Positions 25,787 to 35,711 are shown, numbered from the stretch's first letter. The stretch: 64,000 nucleotides of DNA from CBDAPX01 sp965198725 (GCA_965198725.1 CBDAPX010000001.1:1798001-1862000); one strand, 5' to 3'. Translations and numbers: made by a program. The notes: generated by a model from the sequence alone, not told the origin.

Positions 25787-26818
25787 TCAATCCTTGGGTG
25801 GGGCGGGGCCGGTGGACCCGCCAACGACCAAATCCGCTTCTAAAAGGCGCGTGATCGGTTCGCGGTCAGGCTCTGTGATATTCTCAATCAGGATGTCAGC
25901 GGCAATTTCACCGGCAAGTCGCACAGAGGACCGGGTGGCGGTGAAAATCGGCACCTCATCGCCGTTCTGAAGATAGGACAGGTTGTCGTCATGGGTGATC
26001 ACGGACACGTCGCGCCCCATGACCAATCCCTGATGGGCAATAGCGCGGCGAATGCCAATGGCCGGGATCATCGCGCTTGCCAAAATGGCCGTGGGGGGAT
26101 TTTCCCCCTGCAGCAGCGCCGTTGCTGTGCGGTATCCGTAAGACTCGGTCATTTCCTGGCTATGCATCAACGCCGGATCGGGTGTCACGCCCCGTTCTTG
26201 CAAGGCCTCACAATACCCTTCCTTCCGCCGGTTGGCGAAATCCATTTCCTCTAGACCGTTGATCAGCGCGATGCGCCGGTGGCCAAGGTCCAGCAGAAAA
26301 TCGGTGGCGCGGCGGAACGACCGTTTGTTGTTTACGTCCACCCAGGAATACGGATCGGTGACACCAGTTGCACGACCATGGACAATGTACGGGATTTCCA
26401 TTGCGTTCAGCATCGCAATGCGGGGATCGTCCATCTTTGGGCCTTGCACGATCAACCCGTCGATTGCGCCGCGCATGATCAGGCGGCGATAGGCGTTCTC
26501 TTGATCTTCATCCGCGACGCGCGAAATCATCATGTCATAGCCATGCACAGCCAACCCCGCAGAGGCCCCGGCCACGAAATCCCCGAAAATCGGGTTGATC
26601 ATTTCGTGCTGTGCGGAGGCCGGGATCACGTGCCCGATCATCATCGCACGGCCAGTGGCCAGCCGTTTTGCCATCGTATTCGGGCTGTAATTGAATTTTT
26701 GCGCGGCGGACACGACGCGTTCACGCGTTGCTTCGCTCACCTCCGGGTACCCGTTCAGCGCGCGGCTCACCGTGGTTTGGGAAAGTCCAAGAATATCCGA
26801 CAGTTCTTTCAGCTTCAT
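25787..26818 (-). CDS. LacI-family regulator of the agl/GH1 locus
   Basis: 343 residues. N-terminal helix-turn-helix MKLKELSDILGLSQTTVSRA and hinge, then a periplasmic-binding-protein sugar domain. ATG 26818 is chosen since LacI proteins begin there; a longer frame to 26875 is not supported. It is divergent from aglE and cotranscribed with the GH1 gene. By position and class it corresponds to AglR, sensing an alpha-glucoside. A matching operator half-palindrome lies at 26992-27003. Confidence 0.9.
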   Translation of the reverse strand: MKLKELSDILGLSQTTVSRALNGYPEVSEATRERVVSAAQKFNYSPNTMAKRLATGRAMMIGHVIPASAQHEMINPIFGDFVAGASAGLAVHGYDMMISRVADEDQENAYRRLIMRGAIDGLIVQGPKMDDPRIAMLNAMEIPYIVHGRATGVTDPYSWVDVNNKRSFRRATDFLLDLGHRRIALINGLEEMDFANRRKEGYCEALQERGVTPDPALMHSQEMTESYGYRTATALLQGENPPTAILASAMIPAIGIRRAIAHQGLVMGRDVSVITHDDNLSYLQNGDEVPIFTATRSSVRLAGEIAADILIENITEPDREPITRLLEADLVVGGSTGPAPPKD

Positions 26819-26950
26819 ACGCGTTTTCAAACCGGTTTGGATCAGAGTCGTTGAGACAGTCGACACCAAACGCATAGCTTAGAGCAAATAAAATTTCAAT
26901 GAACGCTGAACAAAATGGATGATTGCGCAAACATCTTTGAAATGCAGGAG

Positions 26951-26980
26951 TTGACAGCGCCCCCCGATTCCCCGTTATAT
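26951..26980 (+). promoter_or_regulatory. Sigma-70 promoter of the agl operon
   Basis: TTGACA at 26951-26956 and TTATAT at 26975-26980, spacing 18 (or GTTATA with 17). The -35 box is a perfect consensus. Transcription would start near 26987. Confidence 0.65.
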
Positions 26981-26991
26981 CTGGTCATATT

Positions 26992-27003
26992 CAAGGCGCT
27001 TTG
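26992..27003 (+). promoter_or_regulatory. Probable LacI-type operator
   Basis: CAAGGCGCTTTG, a 12-base palindrome with central CG and one mismatch, the shape of many LacI-family operators. It covers the expected start of transcription of aglE. Confidence 0.6.
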
Positions 27004-27063
27004 GATGGCTGATTGCAAAACGCAACGCCGTCTGGGGCCGATTGTGACTTGGGAGGAACATCC

Positions 27064-28416
27064 ATGAGAACTTTGGTAACGGGCGCAGCCGTTTTGGCGC
27101 TGGCGACCGGAATGGCGCAGGCGCAAGACCTGAAATTCCCGGTGGGCGAAGGCGCCTTCAGCTGGGACAGCTACATATCCTGGGCCGACAGCGCGCCAGA
27201 TCTGAGCGGTCAGACGGTTTCGATCTCGGGTCCGTGGCTGCAGCCGGAAGATGAAGTGTTCCGCACGGTGCTGGCGTATTTCTCTGCCGCGACAGGTGCC
27301 GAAGTCACATATGTCGGGTCGGACTCGTTTGAACAGCAGATTGTGATCGACGCCGAAGCCGGTTCTGCTCCTAACATCGCCGTTTTCCCGCAGCCCGGCC
27401 TGGCCGCCGATATGGCGAGCCGTGGCCTCTTGTCCCCAATGCCCGAAGGCATGGGCGACTGGGTCACTGAAAACTATGGCGCTGGGTCGTCTTGGGTCGA
27501 TCTGGGCACCTATGCGGATGCTGATGGTGCCGATCAGCTGTTTGGCTTCTTTTACAACGTGAACGTCAAATCGCTGGTTTGGTATGTTCCTGAGAACTTT
27601 GAAGACGCCGGCTATGACGTGCCCGAAACCATGGAAGACCTGCGGGCCCTGACAGAGCAGATCGTTGCGGATGGCGAAGTACCATGGTGCATTGGTCTGG
27701 GATCCGGAGCCGCAACCGGCTGGCCGGCGACGGACTGGGTCGAAGACATCATGCTGCGCACGCAGCCTGCAGATGTTTATGACGGTTGGACCACCAACGA
27801 GATCGCCTTTGACGATGATCGTGTAAAAGCGGCCATCGAAGAGTTCGGCTGGTTTGCGCGTGACGACGCCAAAGTGTCGGGCGGCGCGGGCCAGGTTGCC
27901 ACAACCGACTTCCGCGACAGCCCCAAAGGTATGTTCGCGGCACCGCCACAATGCTACATGCACCGTCAGGCGTCCTTTGTTCCGGCCTTCTTCCCGGAAG
28001 GGATCGAGTTCGGCGCAGATGTGGATTTCTTCTACTTCCCGTCCTACGCAGGCAAGGACCTTGGCAACCCGGTTCTGGGTGGCGGCACGTTGATGGCGAT
28101 CACCAGCCCATCGGACGCGACATCCGAGCTGATGAAGTTCTTCCAACTGCCGCTGGCGCACGAAGTGTTTGGCGCGCAATCCGGCTTCCTGACGCCGCTC
28201 AAGAGCGTGAATGCAGAAACCTATCTGAACGACGCGCTGCGTGGTCAGGCAGACATTCTGGTGAACGCAACCACCTTCCGCTTTGACGGCTCTGACCTGA
28301 TGCCTGGTGGTGTCGGCGCCGGGTCGTTCTGGACCGGTATGGTCGACTATGTCAGCGGCAAGTCCGTGGACGAGGTCACCTCGGAAATCCAATCCTCCTG
28401 GGACGCTCTGAAATAA
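27064..28416 (+). CDS. aglE: Alpha-glucoside ABC transporter, binding protein
   Basis: 450-residue family-1 extracellular solute-binding protein. Signal peptide RTLVTGAAVLALATGMAQAQ. Matches AglE in length and operon position, the binding protein for maltose, sucrose or trehalose-type alpha-glucosides. GGGAGGAACATCC precedes ATG 27064. First gene of aglEFGAK. Confidence 0.92.
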   Translation: MRTLVTGAAVLALATGMAQAQDLKFPVGEGAFSWDSYISWADSAPDLSGQTVSISGPWLQPEDEVFRTVLAYFSAATGAEVTYVGSDSFEQQIVIDAEAGSAPNIAVFPQPGLAADMASRGLLSPMPEGMGDWVTENYGAGSSWVDLGTYADADGADQLFGFFYNVNVKSLVWYVPENFEDAGYDVPETMEDLRALTEQIVADGEVPWCIGLGSGAATGWPATDWVEDIMLRTQPADVYDGWTTNEIAFDDDRVKAAIEEFGWFARDDAKVSGGAGQVATTDFRDSPKGMFAAPPQCYMHRQASFVPAFFPEGIEFGADVDFFYFPSYAGKDLGNPVLGGGTLMAITSPSDATSELMKFFQLPLAHEVFGAQSGFLTPLKSVNAETYLNDALRGQADILVNATTFRFDGSDLMPGGVGAGSFWTGMVDYVSGKSVDEVTSEIQSSWDALK

Positions 28417-28435
28417 GAACGCCCACCACTCACGG

Positions 28436-28461
28436 GTGCCCGGCGCCATTGGCCGGGTCAC
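28436..28461 (+). other. Intercistronic hairpin aglE-aglF
   Basis: GTG-CCCGGC (28436-28444) pairs with GCCGGG-CAC (28452-28461, one bulged T) around a 7-base loop. No T run; probably keeps the binding-protein message more abundant than the permease part. Confidence 0.6.
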
Positions 28462-28502
28462 TCCGACCCCACGAAATTCATTCAGCCAAGGGGGAGGCCG
28501 CC

Positions 28503-29510
28503 ATGCATCCGGCGATCCAGGGGGTGCTGACGATCATCATCGGTGTCGGTGGTTGCGTCGGTTATTTTTACCTCTCAAATCAGTTTCTGGACAAAGTCCT
28601 GTTTCCCGCGCGGGGACCCAAAGCGGGTCAGAACATCAACCGTGCCAACATGATCCGGCCTTGGCTGTTTTTGTTCCCGGCCATGTTCGCGCTGGGCCTG
28701 TACCTGGCATACCCCGTGGTCGAAACCCTGCGTCTGTCGCTGACCGATCGTGTTCCCGGTGGTGGGTTCGAGTTTGTGGGGCTGGCCAACTACAACCAGA
28801 TGTTTGCCGAGGCAAAATTCTGGGAAGCGATGCGCAACAACGTGTTGTGGTTGATTGTTGTCCCCGCAGCCTCGACCGGCTTTGGGCTGTTGGCGGCCCA
28901 ATTGACCGACCGCATCAAATGGGGCGCGTTGGCCAAATCGTTGATCTTTATGCCGATGGCAATCTCTTTCGTTGGCGCCTCGGTCATCTGGAAACTGGTC
29001 TATGACACACGCCCCGAAGGCACCGAACAGATCGGTGTTCTGAACGCCATTTATGTGGCACTCGGTGGGGTCGAACCGCAAACCTGGCTGACGATCCCGT
29101 TCTGGAACAACTTCTTTTTAATGATCGTTCTGATCTGGATTCAAACCGGTTTCGCCATGGTCATCCTGTCGGCCGCCCTGCGCGGCATTCCGGAAGAAAC
29201 GGTTGAGGCGGCCATCGTCGATGGCGCGGGCCCGTTTCAGATCTTCTTCAAGATCAAGGTGCCACAGATCATGAACACGATTGTCGTGGTCTGGACGACG
29301 ATCACCATTGCCACGCTCAAGGTCTTTGACATCGTTTTTGCAATGACCAATGGCCAATGGGAAACGCAGGTTCTGGCCAATTACATGTATGACAAGCTGT
29401 TCCGCGCCAATGATTGGGGCATGGGGTCTGCCGCTGCGATCATCATCATGCTGATGGTGACACCGATCCTTGTCTGGAACGTCTACAACGCGCGTAAGGA
29501 GATGCGGTGA
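28503..29510 (+). CDS. aglF: Alpha-glucoside ABC transporter permease
   Basis: 335-residue MalF-like permease. N-terminal helix, a short linker, then about six membrane segments. The EAA loop reads PEETVEAAIVDGAGPFQIFFK. ATG 28503 follows GGGGGAGGCC. Overlaps the aglG start by one base. Confidence 0.93.
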   Translation: MHPAIQGVLTIIIGVGGCVGYFYLSNQFLDKVLFPARGPKAGQNINRANMIRPWLFLFPAMFALGLYLAYPVVETLRLSLTDRVPGGGFEFVGLANYNQMFAEAKFWEAMRNNVLWLIVVPAASTGFGLLAAQLTDRIKWGALAKSLIFMPMAISFVGASVIWKLVYDTRPEGTEQIGVLNAIYVALGGVEPQTWLTIPFWNNFFLMIVLIWIQTGFAMVILSAALRGIPEETVEAAIVDGAGPFQIFFKIKVPQIMNTIVVVWTTITIATLKVFDIVFAMTNGQWETQVLANYMYDKLFRANDWGMGSAAAIIIMLMVTPILVWNVYNARKEMR

Positions 29511-30658
29511 TGGATAATATCGCAGGCTCCAAATCCTCGCTGGGCTGGGCGGTCAACATCTCTGTTGTCTTGCTGGTCGCCCTTTGGCTGTTTCCAACTG
29601 TTGGTCTTTTGGTGTCGTCCTTCCGGACCGCTGACCAAATTGCCAGCTCTGGCTGGTGGAAGGCGATGTTCCCGTCCGAACAGAACATCGTTGCCCGGTC
29701 GGCCACCCCCGAAGATCAGGTGGAAGCCAATGGTATATTCGTGATCGAAGGCAATGTCTTTGCCGAAGGCGGCGGTGGTGACATCCGCAGCTGGGGTATT
29801 TCCTCACGCGAGATCGATGCATTTCAGGTCGGCGATACCGCTGAACTGCGCCGGGGCGGCACGATCACGCTGGATGCGGACGGCAACTATCGGATGGAAA
29901 ACACCCAGGCGTTCTCGGGCAACCGTGGCCAGCGTATCTTTGTGACCGCGATGACCCCGCCTGAATTCACCTGGGAAAACTACAAAGCGGTCCTCTTCAG
30001 CGGCGGCAGCAATGACAACTTGGCCAAGGCGTTCTTCAACACGCTGACCGTGACGATCCCGGCGACCATCATTCCGATCCTGATTGCGGCCTTTGCGGCC
30101 TATGCGCTGGCGTGGATGGAGTTTCCGGGCCGGGCGCTTTTGATCGCGCTTGTGGTGGCCTTGTTGGTCGTTCCCTTGCAACTTGCCCTGATCCCTCTGT
30201 TGCGTTTGCATTTGGGGATTGGCATCGGCAAAGGGTATCTTGGCGTCTGGTTGGCCCATACCGGGTTTGGTCTGCCGCTCGCGATCTATCTCTTGCGAAA
30301 CTACATGGTCGGCCTGCCGCGCGACATCATTGAAAATGCGCGTGTCGATGGGGCAACCGAGTTTCAGATTTTCGTCAAGATCATCCTGCCGCTCAGCTTT
30401 CCGGCGCTGGCGTCGTTCGCGATCTTCCAATTCCTGTGGACTTGGAACGACCTGCTGGTGGCTCTGGTCTTCCTGATCGATGCCAGCGGTGAAACAACTG
30501 TCATGACCCGCCAGATTGTCGAGCTTCTCGGCACCCGTGGCGGCAATTGGGAAATTCTGGCCACGGCGGCTTTCGTGTCGATCGCCGTGCCGCTTCTTGT
30601 CTTCTTCTCCATGCAAAAATACCTGGTCCGCGGTCTGTTGGCCGGGTCCGTGAAATAG
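29510..30658 (+). CDS. aglG: Alpha-glucoside ABC transporter permease
   Basis: 382-residue MalG-like permease with EAA loop PRDIIENARVDGATEFQIF. It carries a roughly 100-residue periplasmic, beta-rich segment between helix 1 and helix 2 (after ADQIASSGWWKAMF, up to GQRIFVTAMTP), a feature of AglG proteins. ATG 29510 overlaps the aglF stop (TGATG); AAGGAG is 8 bases upstream. Confidence 0.92.
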   Translation: MDNIAGSKSSLGWAVNISVVLLVALWLFPTVGLLVSSFRTADQIASSGWWKAMFPSEQNIVARSATPEDQVEANGIFVIEGNVFAEGGGGDIRSWGISSREIDAFQVGDTAELRRGGTITLDADGNYRMENTQAFSGNRGQRIFVTAMTPPEFTWENYKAVLFSGGSNDNLAKAFFNTLTVTIPATIIPILIAAFAAYALAWMEFPGRALLIALVVALLVVPLQLALIPLLRLHLGIGIGKGYLGVWLAHTGFGLPLAIYLLRNYMVGLPRDIIENARVDGATEFQIFVKIILPLSFPALASFAIFQFLWTWNDLLVALVFLIDASGETTVMTRQIVELLGTRGGNWEILATAAFVSIAVPLLVFFSMQKYLVRGLLAGSVK

Positions 30659-30667
30659 GAAACCGAT

Positions 30668-32317
30668 ATGAGTGCTGAACGCAAACAGGCCATCGATCCT
30701 GCAACCAACCCGAACTGGTGGCGCGGTGGGGTCATCTACCAAATCTATCCGCGCAGCTATCAGGACAGTGATGGCGATGGCGTCGGCGATCTGGCGGGCA
30801 TCACGCAGCGCCTGCCATATATCGCGTCGCTTGGCGTCGACGCGGTGTGGATTTCGCCGTTCTTCAAATCCCCGATGAAGGATTTCGGCTATGACGTCAG
30901 CGACTATTGCGACGTTGATCCGATGTTCGGGACGCTGGCGGACTTTGACGCTCTGCTTGCCGAAGCGCATCGGCTGGGCCTGCGCATCATGATCGACCTT
31001 GTGCTGTCGCACACCTCGGATCAGCATCCTTGGTTTGGCGAAAGCCGGGTGAGCCGGGACAACCCCAAATCCGACTGGTATGTCTGGGCCGATCCGCGCG
31101 AAGACGGAACGCCCCCGAACAACTGGTTGTCGATCTTTGGTGGATCAGGCTGGCAATGGGACAGTCGGCGCGAACAGTATTACCTGCACAACTTCCTTAC
31201 ATCGCAACCGGACCTCAATTTTCACAATAAAGAGGTTCAGGACGCGCTGTTAGAGGTCACCCGGTTCTGGCTGGAACGCGGTGTTGACGGCTTCCGGCTC
31301 GACACCATCAACTTTTATTTCCATGACAAGGAATTGCGCTCTAATCCGCCGCTTGAGGCAGAGCTGCGCAATTCATCGATCGCGCCATCGGTGAACCCCT
31401 ACAACCATCAGCGGCACCTCTATTCCAAGAACCAGCCGGAAAACCTCGACTTTCTGAAACGCTTCCGCGCGGTGCTCGATGAATTTGACGGCCGCGCCTG
31501 TGTCGGTGAGGTGGGGGATGCCCAGATGGGGCTGGAGATTTTGGGCCAATACACCGCCGGGGATGAGCGGGCGCATATGTGTTATGCCTTTGAGCTGTTG
31601 TCTGGGACGGCCCCGACGCCCGCAGCCATTGAAACGATCTTTGACCGGGTCGATACCGTGGCCCCGGATGGCTGGGCCTGCTGGGCCTATTCCAACCACG
31701 ATGTGGCGCGTCACGCGACGCGCTGGGACCTGCCGGATGCGGGCCTGAAACTCTATACCACGCTGCAAATGTGCCTGCGCGGGTCGGTCTGCATCTATCA
31801 AGGCGAAGAGCTGGGTCTGCCTGAGGCGGACGTATCGTTTGAAGACCTGCAAGACCCCTATGGCATTGAATTCTGGCCGGAATTCAAAGGCCGCGATGGG
31901 TGTCGGACGCCGATGGTGTGGGAAGCACAGGATGAAAACGCAGGCTTTGGGGCCGGAAAACCTTGGTTGCCCGTCAGTGAAATCCAAGCCGGGATGGCGG
32001 TGTCCGCACAAGAGGCCAACCCGCATGCCCTGATCCACCATTATCGCAATGCCATCGCGTTGCGGCATGCGTACCCGGCGTTGATGACCGGGGATCAAAC
32101 CGATCTGACAGCCAACGGCGACGTCCTGACGTTCCAGCGTATTGGCGACGGTGAAACACTGTTCTGTGCGTTCAACATGGGCGCCGAACCGACAACGCTG
32201 ACGCTGCCCGCCGGAGAGTGGCAGGCCATCGGCGCGTCGCTTGAAACAGCGGCGGTGACACCGGATGGGATCGTGGCGCTGGAAGGCTGGCAATGCTGCA
32301 TCGCGCGCAAGCTGTGA
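30668..32317 (+). CDS. aglA: Alpha-glucosidase, GH13
   Basis: 549-residue cytoplasmic GH13 enzyme that hydrolyses imported alpha-glucosides. Conserved regions: DLVLSHTSDQHPWF, GVDGFRLDTINF (nucleophile Asp), CVGEVGD (acid Glu) and YSNHDVARHATRW. Between the permease and ATPase genes as in other agl operons. Confidence 0.95.
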   Translation: MSAERKQAIDPATNPNWWRGGVIYQIYPRSYQDSDGDGVGDLAGITQRLPYIASLGVDAVWISPFFKSPMKDFGYDVSDYCDVDPMFGTLADFDALLAEAHRLGLRIMIDLVLSHTSDQHPWFGESRVSRDNPKSDWYVWADPREDGTPPNNWLSIFGGSGWQWDSRREQYYLHNFLTSQPDLNFHNKEVQDALLEVTRFWLERGVDGFRLDTINFYFHDKELRSNPPLEAELRNSSIAPSVNPYNHQRHLYSKNQPENLDFLKRFRAVLDEFDGRACVGEVGDAQMGLEILGQYTAGDERAHMCYAFELLSGTAPTPAAIETIFDRVDTVAPDGWACWAYSNHDVARHATRWDLPDAGLKLYTTLQMCLRGSVCIYQGEELGLPEADVSFEDLQDPYGIEFWPEFKGRDGCRTPMVWEAQDENAGFGAGKPWLPVSEIQAGMAVSAQEANPHALIHHYRNAIALRHAYPALMTGDQTDLTANGDVLTFQRIGDGETLFCAFNMGAEPTTLTLPAGEWQAIGASLETAAVTPDGIVALEGWQCCIARKL

Positions 32318-32327
32318 GGAGGAGACC

Positions 32328-33422
32328 ATGGCAGAACTGAAACTTTCGTCGGTCGAAAAGACCTATGCCGGAACGGTCAACGTCCTCAATAATATCAACC
32401 TCGATATTGAGCAGGGCGAATTGGTGGTGTTCGTCGGCCCGTCTGGATGTGGCAAATCCACCTTGCTGCGTATGATCGCGGGTTTGGAAAAAATCACCGG
32501 CGGTACGTTGGAAATCGAAGGGCAGGTGGTCAATGACATCCCGCCGTCGCAACGCGGCATCGCTATGGTGTTCCAATCCTACGCGCTCTACCCGCATATG
32601 ACGGTGCGCGATAACATGAGCTTTGCGCTCAAAATCGCGAAAAAGGGAAAGGAAGAGATCGACGCCGCGGTCGAAAACGCTGCGCGCATTCTGCAACTGG
32701 AACCCTATTTGGACCGGCTTCCCAAAGAGTTGTCCGGCGGACAGCGTCAGCGCGTTGCGATTGGCCGCGCGATTGTGCGCGATCCCAAGGTTTACCTCTT
32801 TGACGAACCGCTGTCGAACCTGGATGCGGCGCTGCGCGTGGCAACCCGGATTGAGATCGCGCGCCTGAAAGAGGCGATGCCAGACAGCACGATGATCTAT
32901 GTCACCCATGACCAGGTCGAGGCGATGACTCTGGCCAGCCGCATTGTGGTTCTGGCCAACAAGGGCATCGCGCAGGTGGGCACGCCGCTTGAGCTTTACG
33001 AGACGCCGCAAAACGAGTTCGTCGCCCAGTTCATAGGCTCGCCATCCATGAACCTTTTGTCCGGCAAGATCACGGGAACCGGTAACCAAACGACCGTTGC
33101 GTTGGATGGCGGCGGCGTGGCTGTGTCCAACGTCCCGACCCGTGACGAAGACATGGGCGCGACCGTCAATATCGGTGTGCGGCCCGAAGATCTGGTCGAG
33201 GCAGGCGATGCCGATATGCTTTATGAAGGCAAGGTGGATATCACTGAGGCCTTGGGCGAGGTTACGCTGCTGTACTTTGAAATCGAAGGCGGCGATGCGG
33301 ATGGCGTGATCGCCAAACTGCCCGGGGTGCATAAGGATTTGCGCGGCCAATCGGTGAAGATGACCGCCGATCCGTCGAAAGTGCATATTTTCGCCAACGG
33401 CCAATCGCTGCTGTACCGCTAA
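32328..33422 (+). CDS. aglK: Alpha-glucoside ABC transporter ATPase
   Basis: 364-residue MalK-like ATPase. Walker A GPSGCGKS (37-44), signature LSGGQRQR, Walker B VYLFDEPLSNLD, and the C-terminal TOBE regulatory domain (TVNIGVRPEDLVEAG). GGAGGAGACC precedes the ATG. Its stop overlaps that of the convergent LacI gene by 4 bases. Confidence 0.95.
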   Translation: MAELKLSSVEKTYAGTVNVLNNINLDIEQGELVVFVGPSGCGKSTLLRMIAGLEKITGGTLEIEGQVVNDIPPSQRGIAMVFQSYALYPHMTVRDNMSFALKIAKKGKEEIDAAVENAARILQLEPYLDRLPKELSGGQRQRVAIGRAIVRDPKVYLFDEPLSNLDAALRVATRIEIARLKEAMPDSTMIYVTHDQVEAMTLASRIVVLANKGIAQVGTPLELYETPQNEFVAQFIGSPSMNLLSGKITGTGNQTTVALDGGGVAVSNVPTRDEDMGATVNIGVRPEDLVEAGDADMLYEGKVDITEALGEVTLLYFEIEGGDADGVIAKLPGVHKDLRGQSVKMTADPSKVHIFANGQSLLYR

Positions 33423-34453
33423 GGCGCTGTTGACCCCGACGGGATGTTTTCCGGCGTGATGACCTGCGCATCCGACCGGGCCGACCCAATGGGCCCGGAT
33501 GTGAGCCGGTGGAACGCGACAAACGCGGTGAAGGCGTGCCGCAGATCGACCTGTAAGTCGTGATGCAGGACAAAATCCAGTTGACCTCGGCTGATTAGGT
33601 TAAGGTTCTCTTGGTCCAGGTCATGCGCGATATAGACATCCGGTTGCAGGCGCTGCGCGTTCAGAAACGCGAGCGTCGCGCGATTGCCGCCGCCCATTGA
33701 ATAGACCGCGCGTATGGCGTCGATCTCATCCACCGCGTCCGCCAGCACGCGCGTTGTCTCATAAGCGACACCGCTGCCCCCTTGGATCGCGATCACGTCC
33801 AAACCGGGGCACAGCATGGCGAGACGGGCGGCAAAGGCCGCGGCGCGTTCTTCTTCCCCCAAGAACCCTTCGTGACTGCGGATGGCCAAGACCTGCCCGC
33901 TTTTGTGGCGCACGGATTTGGAAATCAGATACGCCGCCGTGCGACCGGCCCCGGCATTGTCCAAGCCGACATAGGCAAGACGCCGTGTATCGACGAGATC
34001 GGTCACAAGCGTGATGACAGGGATACCTGCATCGGCTAACGCATTGACCGCGCTGCGAATGATCGGGGTATCGCGGGCCTTGAGGCAAATGCCGTGACTG
34101 CCGCGCTTTTGGATACGTGCCAAGGCGGCGGCAACCTCCGTTTCATCCATGATCTCTTGCATCAGAAACCGGCTGCGACAGACCGAAGAGCCGATGTGGG
34201 GCGCGACCGCTTCTGCCGCCGCGCGAACCTCGCGACTGAACCGGGCGGGCGCTTCGACAACAAAGTCGAAAAACAGCCGTCGTCCGCGCGCGGCGAGTTG
34301 GCCTTCTTGTGCCGCGAGTTCGTCAATGGCGGCCATCACCCGGGCACGGGTTTGCGGACTGACGTTCGCACGATTGTTCAGAACGCGATCAACCGTTGCC
34401 GTGCCCATGGCGGCCTGACGGGCGATCTCTTTGATCGGAAAGCGATGGGTCAT
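33419..34453 (-). CDS. LacI-family regulator 2
   Basis: 344 residues. Helix-turn-helix PIKEIARQAAMGTATVDRVL and a type-1 periplasmic-binding sensor domain. ATG 34453 follows LacI convention. It diverges from the PhyH gene over 79 bases that contain an 8-base inverted repeat, so it most likely controls that gene. Effector unknown. Confidence 0.88.
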   Translation of the reverse strand: MTHRFPIKEIARQAAMGTATVDRVLNNRANVSPQTRARVMAAIDELAAQEGQLAARGRRLFFDFVVEAPARFSREVRAAAEAVAPHIGSSVCRSRFLMQEIMDETEVAAALARIQKRGSHGICLKARDTPIIRSAVNALADAGIPVITLVTDLVDTRRLAYVGLDNAGAGRTAAYLISKSVRHKSGQVLAIRSHEGFLGEEERAAAFAARLAMLCPGLDVIAIQGGSGVAYETTRVLADAVDEIDAIRAVYSMGGGNRATLAFLNAQRLQPDVYIAHDLDQENLNLISRGQLDFVLHHDLQVDLRHAFTAFVAFHRLTSGPIGSARSDAQVITPENIPSGSTAP

Positions 34454-34463
34454 TGATGTATTA

Positions 34464-34489
34464 TTGATGTGTTTTGGGGCGCACATCAA
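34464..34489. promoter_or_regulatory. Inverted-repeat operator candidate
   Basis: TTGATGTG (34464-34471) and CACATCAA (34482-34489), perfect arms 10 bases apart. A further TTGATGTA lies at 34453-34460. It sits in the divergent promoter of the LacI regulator and the PhyH gene. Confidence 0.55.
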
Positions 34490-34532
34490 CGTCCAGACGC
34501 GCGATACTGTCGTCAAGTTGGGAGGACAAACA

Positions 34533-35711
34533 ATGAAAGACGCCGTGGAAACGACCCTTGGGTATTACGACGCGGACGCGTGTGACCTGAACCATTTTGC
34601 CGCGATCATCGACCAGACGACCAATGCCGATCGCGTGCCGCATGCGATGTCGTTGGATCAAAATGTTCCGATCTACGACATGTCGGCCCTGCGTCCGATG
34701 CTGGACATGGGCGACCGCCGTACCCTGATGGCCGAGTGGGCCGCGGTGCTCTTGTCAGGCGCAGGCGTTGTGGTGTTAAAAAATACCTATCCGGACCCTC
34801 AGGTGCTGGATCAGGCCACCGCGATTTTCGATGATATCATTGTCCGGGAAAAAGCGGGGGCAGGGGGCGGGGCCGATCACTTTGCCGCCTCCGGTGCGAA
34901 TGACCGGATTTGGAATTCGCTGCAGAAGCTCTGCGAAGCCGCACCAGAGGTCTTTTTTGACTATTTCGCCAATGCCACGATTGCCGCCGTTTGCGAGGGA
35001 TGGCTGGGTCCGCATTATCAGATGACGGCGCAGGTCAACCTTGTCCACCCGGGCGGGGCCGCGCAACAGGCACATCGCGACTATCACCTTGGGTTTCAAA
35101 CGGCCGAAATTAGCGCCAGCTTTCCGGCGCATGTACATGATGTTTCCCCAATTTTGACGTTACAGGGGGCGGTGGCGCATTGCGATATGCCGATCCACAG
35201 CGGGCCAACCAAGCTTTTGCCATTTTCACAAACCTATCGCGCCGGCTATGCCGCGTGGCGACGCCCTGATTTCCGGACTTTGTTTGAAGAACGCTATGTC
35301 CAATTGCCCTTGGACAAAGGCGATACGGTGTTTTTCAACCCAGCGCTGTTCCATGCCGCCGGCGAGAACACCAGCTCTGACATTCACCGGATGGCCAATT
35401 TGCTACAAATCTCGTCAGCATTTGGCCGCGCCATGGAAACCGTGGACCGGGACAAGATGTGCGGCCTTGTCTACCCGGTTGCGCAGCGCGCCCTGTCCGA
35501 AAACCGGGTCGGCCAAAGCGATTTAGTCGCCGCCATCGGCGCAACGGCAGAAGGGTATTCCTTTCCCACCAATCTCGATCTTGATCCACCTGCACAGGGT
35601 TTGGCCCCCGAAACGCAGGCCGCGTTTTTCCAGCGTGCATTGCGCGAAAAGATGTCGTCAGAGGCGTTTTCAGAACACCTGAACACCATGGCGGCCGCGC
35701 GCCGCGCGTGA
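34533..35711 (+). CDS. PhyH-family (phytanoyl-CoA dioxygenase-like) oxygenase
   Basis: 392-residue Fe(II)/2-oxoglutarate dioxygenase fold. Metal ligands in QAHRDYHLG (H-x-D) and the distal His in SDIHRMANLLQ or FHAAGEN. Such proteins hydroxylate small molecules. GGGAGGAC precedes the ATG. Controlled presumably by the divergent LacI regulator, which hints at a carbohydrate-linked signal. Substrate not predictable. Confidence 0.8.
   Translation: MKDAVETTLGYYDADACDLNHFAAIIDQTTNADRVPHAMSLDQNVPIYDMSALRPMLDMGDRRTLMAEWAAVLLSGAGVVVLKNTYPDPQVLDQATAIFDDIIVREKAGAGGGADHFAASGANDRIWNSLQKLCEAAPEVFFDYFANATIAAVCEGWLGPHYQMTAQVNLVHPGGAAQQAHRDYHLGFQTAEISASFPAHVHDVSPILTLQGAVAHCDMPIHSGPTKLLPFSQTYRAGYAAWRRPDFRTLFEERYVQLPLDKGDTVFFNPALFHAAGENTSSDIHRMANLLQISSAFGRAMETVDRDKMCGLVYPVAQRALSENRVGQSDLVAAIGATAEGYSFPTNLDLDPPAQGLAPETQAAFFQRALREKMSSEAFSEHLNTMAAARRA

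Noticed and set aside
26896..28461. Long minus-strand open frame opposite aglE
   Set aside because: Antisense shadow of a high-G+C gene; composition and motifs support only aglE.
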